Positions 63,801 to 64,000 of a stretch of 64,000 nucleotides of DNA are shown here, piece by piece. The translations under genes were made by a program, and so were the position numbers. Under the pieces are notes generated by a model that saw only the letters and a list, made by a program, of their open reading frames with translations, was not told the origin of the DNA and searched no databases. Each line of letters opens with the position of its first letter. Position 1 is the first letter of the stretch. The stretch lies in assembly GCA_913019935.1 (NCBI GenBank), contig CAJVZC010000003.1, forward strand, positions 1 through 64,000, read 5' to 3'. Source of the DNA: an uncultured Methylococcales bacterium (GTDB taxonomy: Bacteria; Pseudomonadota; Gammaproteobacteria; Methylococcales; Methylomonadaceae).

Positions 63801-64000
63801 TGCCCAGACAAGGTTCGCCCTGAGGCATCGGTAATCGTGCCAGAAATCATAACGGGATAACGCGTATTAGTCTTCTCAAAATACTGATCAATAGCAAAAA
63901 GGGCCGCCTTTGCATTGAGCGTATCAAAAATAGTTTCAACCAATAAAATATCTGCACCGCCATCAATCAGACCCGTTATCGCTTCCGTATAGGCGACAAC
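60803..64000 (-). CDS. metH: methionine synthase (cobalamin-dependent), N-terminus cut off by window edge
   Basis: [95 protein letters not shown]. Frame stays open from 63943 to 64000 ([26 protein letters not shown]), so the listed TTG at 63943 is not the start. Confidence 0.97.
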   Translation of the reverse strand, partial: VVAYTEAITGLIDGGADILLVETIFDTLNAKAALFAIDQYFEKTNTRYPVMISGTITDASGRTLSGQTVEAFWNSVRHIEPISIGFNCALGAGELRQYVEELSTLAETNVSAHPNAGLPNEFGEYDELPEAMAVELNDWAKSGYINIIGGCCGTSPAHIKAIIQAVEKHPPRKLPTLEKKCRLSGLEPFTIGPESLFVNVGERTNVTGSARFKRLIVEEDYEAALDVARQQVVNGAQVIDINMDEGMLESKEAMVRFLLLVASEPDISRVPVMIDSSKWDIIEAGLKCIQGKGIVNSISLKEGEEIFKQQARLVKRYGAAVIVMAFDETGQADTQDRKVEICRRAYKILTEDVGFPAEDIIFDPNIFAIATGIDEHNNYGVDFIEATREIKAALPHALISGGVSNVSFSFRGNEPVREAIHAVFLYYAVQAGMDMGIVNAGQLAVYDDIPKALKEAVEEVVLNQHADATEKLLALAEQFVGGSSSGVKKEDLSWRNEPVNKRISYALVKGITEYIEEDTEEARQGFDLSLKVIEGPLMDGMNEVGDLFGAGKMFLPQVVKSARVMKKAVAYLLPFMEKEKAGKVESNGKILMATVKGDVHDIGKNIVGVVLQCNSYEVIDLGVMVPASTILQRAKEENVDIIGLSGLITPSLDEMVHVAKEMERLEFDIPIMIGGATTSRAHTAVKIEHNYHGPSVYVADASRAVGVANKLLSQDKKEAFVNATQAEYQQVRERHKGRKAKSTLLTLAEARANKFELTNSQSCRPSFLGTKVIDNVPLETLSGFIDWSPFFQTWELAGSYPAILEDSVVGEHAKALFQDASVMLESIIAENWLSAKGVFGFYPANSQGDDVVIYDDEQRSSIRETLCHLRQQNSKVPGKANYCLADFLEPSEAGRQDYIGAFAVTAGIGIEAKLAEFERQHDDYSAIMLKALADRLAEAFAEYMHQQVRVNYWGYSRHETLDNQALIKESYEGIRPAPGYPACPDHTEKDKLFSLLSATEHTGIELTESYAMYPTAAVSGWYLAHTDARFFNVGKITTDQLTDYAQRKGWSMEEARRWLAPNLQD

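Noticed and set aside
60803-63943. metH starting at 63943 as given in the ORF track
   Set aside because: That codon is TTG inside conserved sequence ([10 protein letters not shown]) and the frame continues to the window edge; the gene is truncated, not short.

Overview
The window is a gene-dense, AT-leaning stretch of a gammaproteobacterial chromosome. The gene set (NAD-dependent formate dehydrogenase, quinoprotein-relay genes, PPi-dependent phosphofructokinase) suggests a methylotroph-like or related organism, but this is inference from gene content only. Almost every base is explained by about 60 CDSs, mostly housekeeping: trpS, recQ, gshA, cysH, rpiA, trmJ, cysE, suhB, leuA, pssA, ilvBHC, panBCD, folK, pcnB, lptFG, pepA, holC, valS, pilBC, coaE, zapD, argJ, glyQS, gmhB, plsC and metH. 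The first and last genes (a ManC-type mannose-1-phosphate guanylyltransferase and metH) run off the window edges. I saw no rRNA, tRNA, CRISPR array, transposase or prophage. The most interesting signals are: (i) a LysR regulator overlapping by 4 bp a SoxH-like metallohydrolase plus SoxYZ-like carrier ('quinoprotein relay') operon, divergent from a formate dehydrogenase operon, with a perfect ATC-N9-GAT LysR-box palindrome between them; (ii) a 12-bp perfect inverted repeat with an inner stem that buries the Shine-Dalgarno of pilB; (iii) a PP-loop ATPase/TusA/CDF-transporter operon; (iv) a multi-hairpin leader upstream of trpS; (v) PPi-PFK inserted in the ilv-pssA-leuA cluster; (vi) a pilBC-coaE-zapD cluster lacking pilD and yacG. 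All functional names come from reading the protein sequences; no searches were run.
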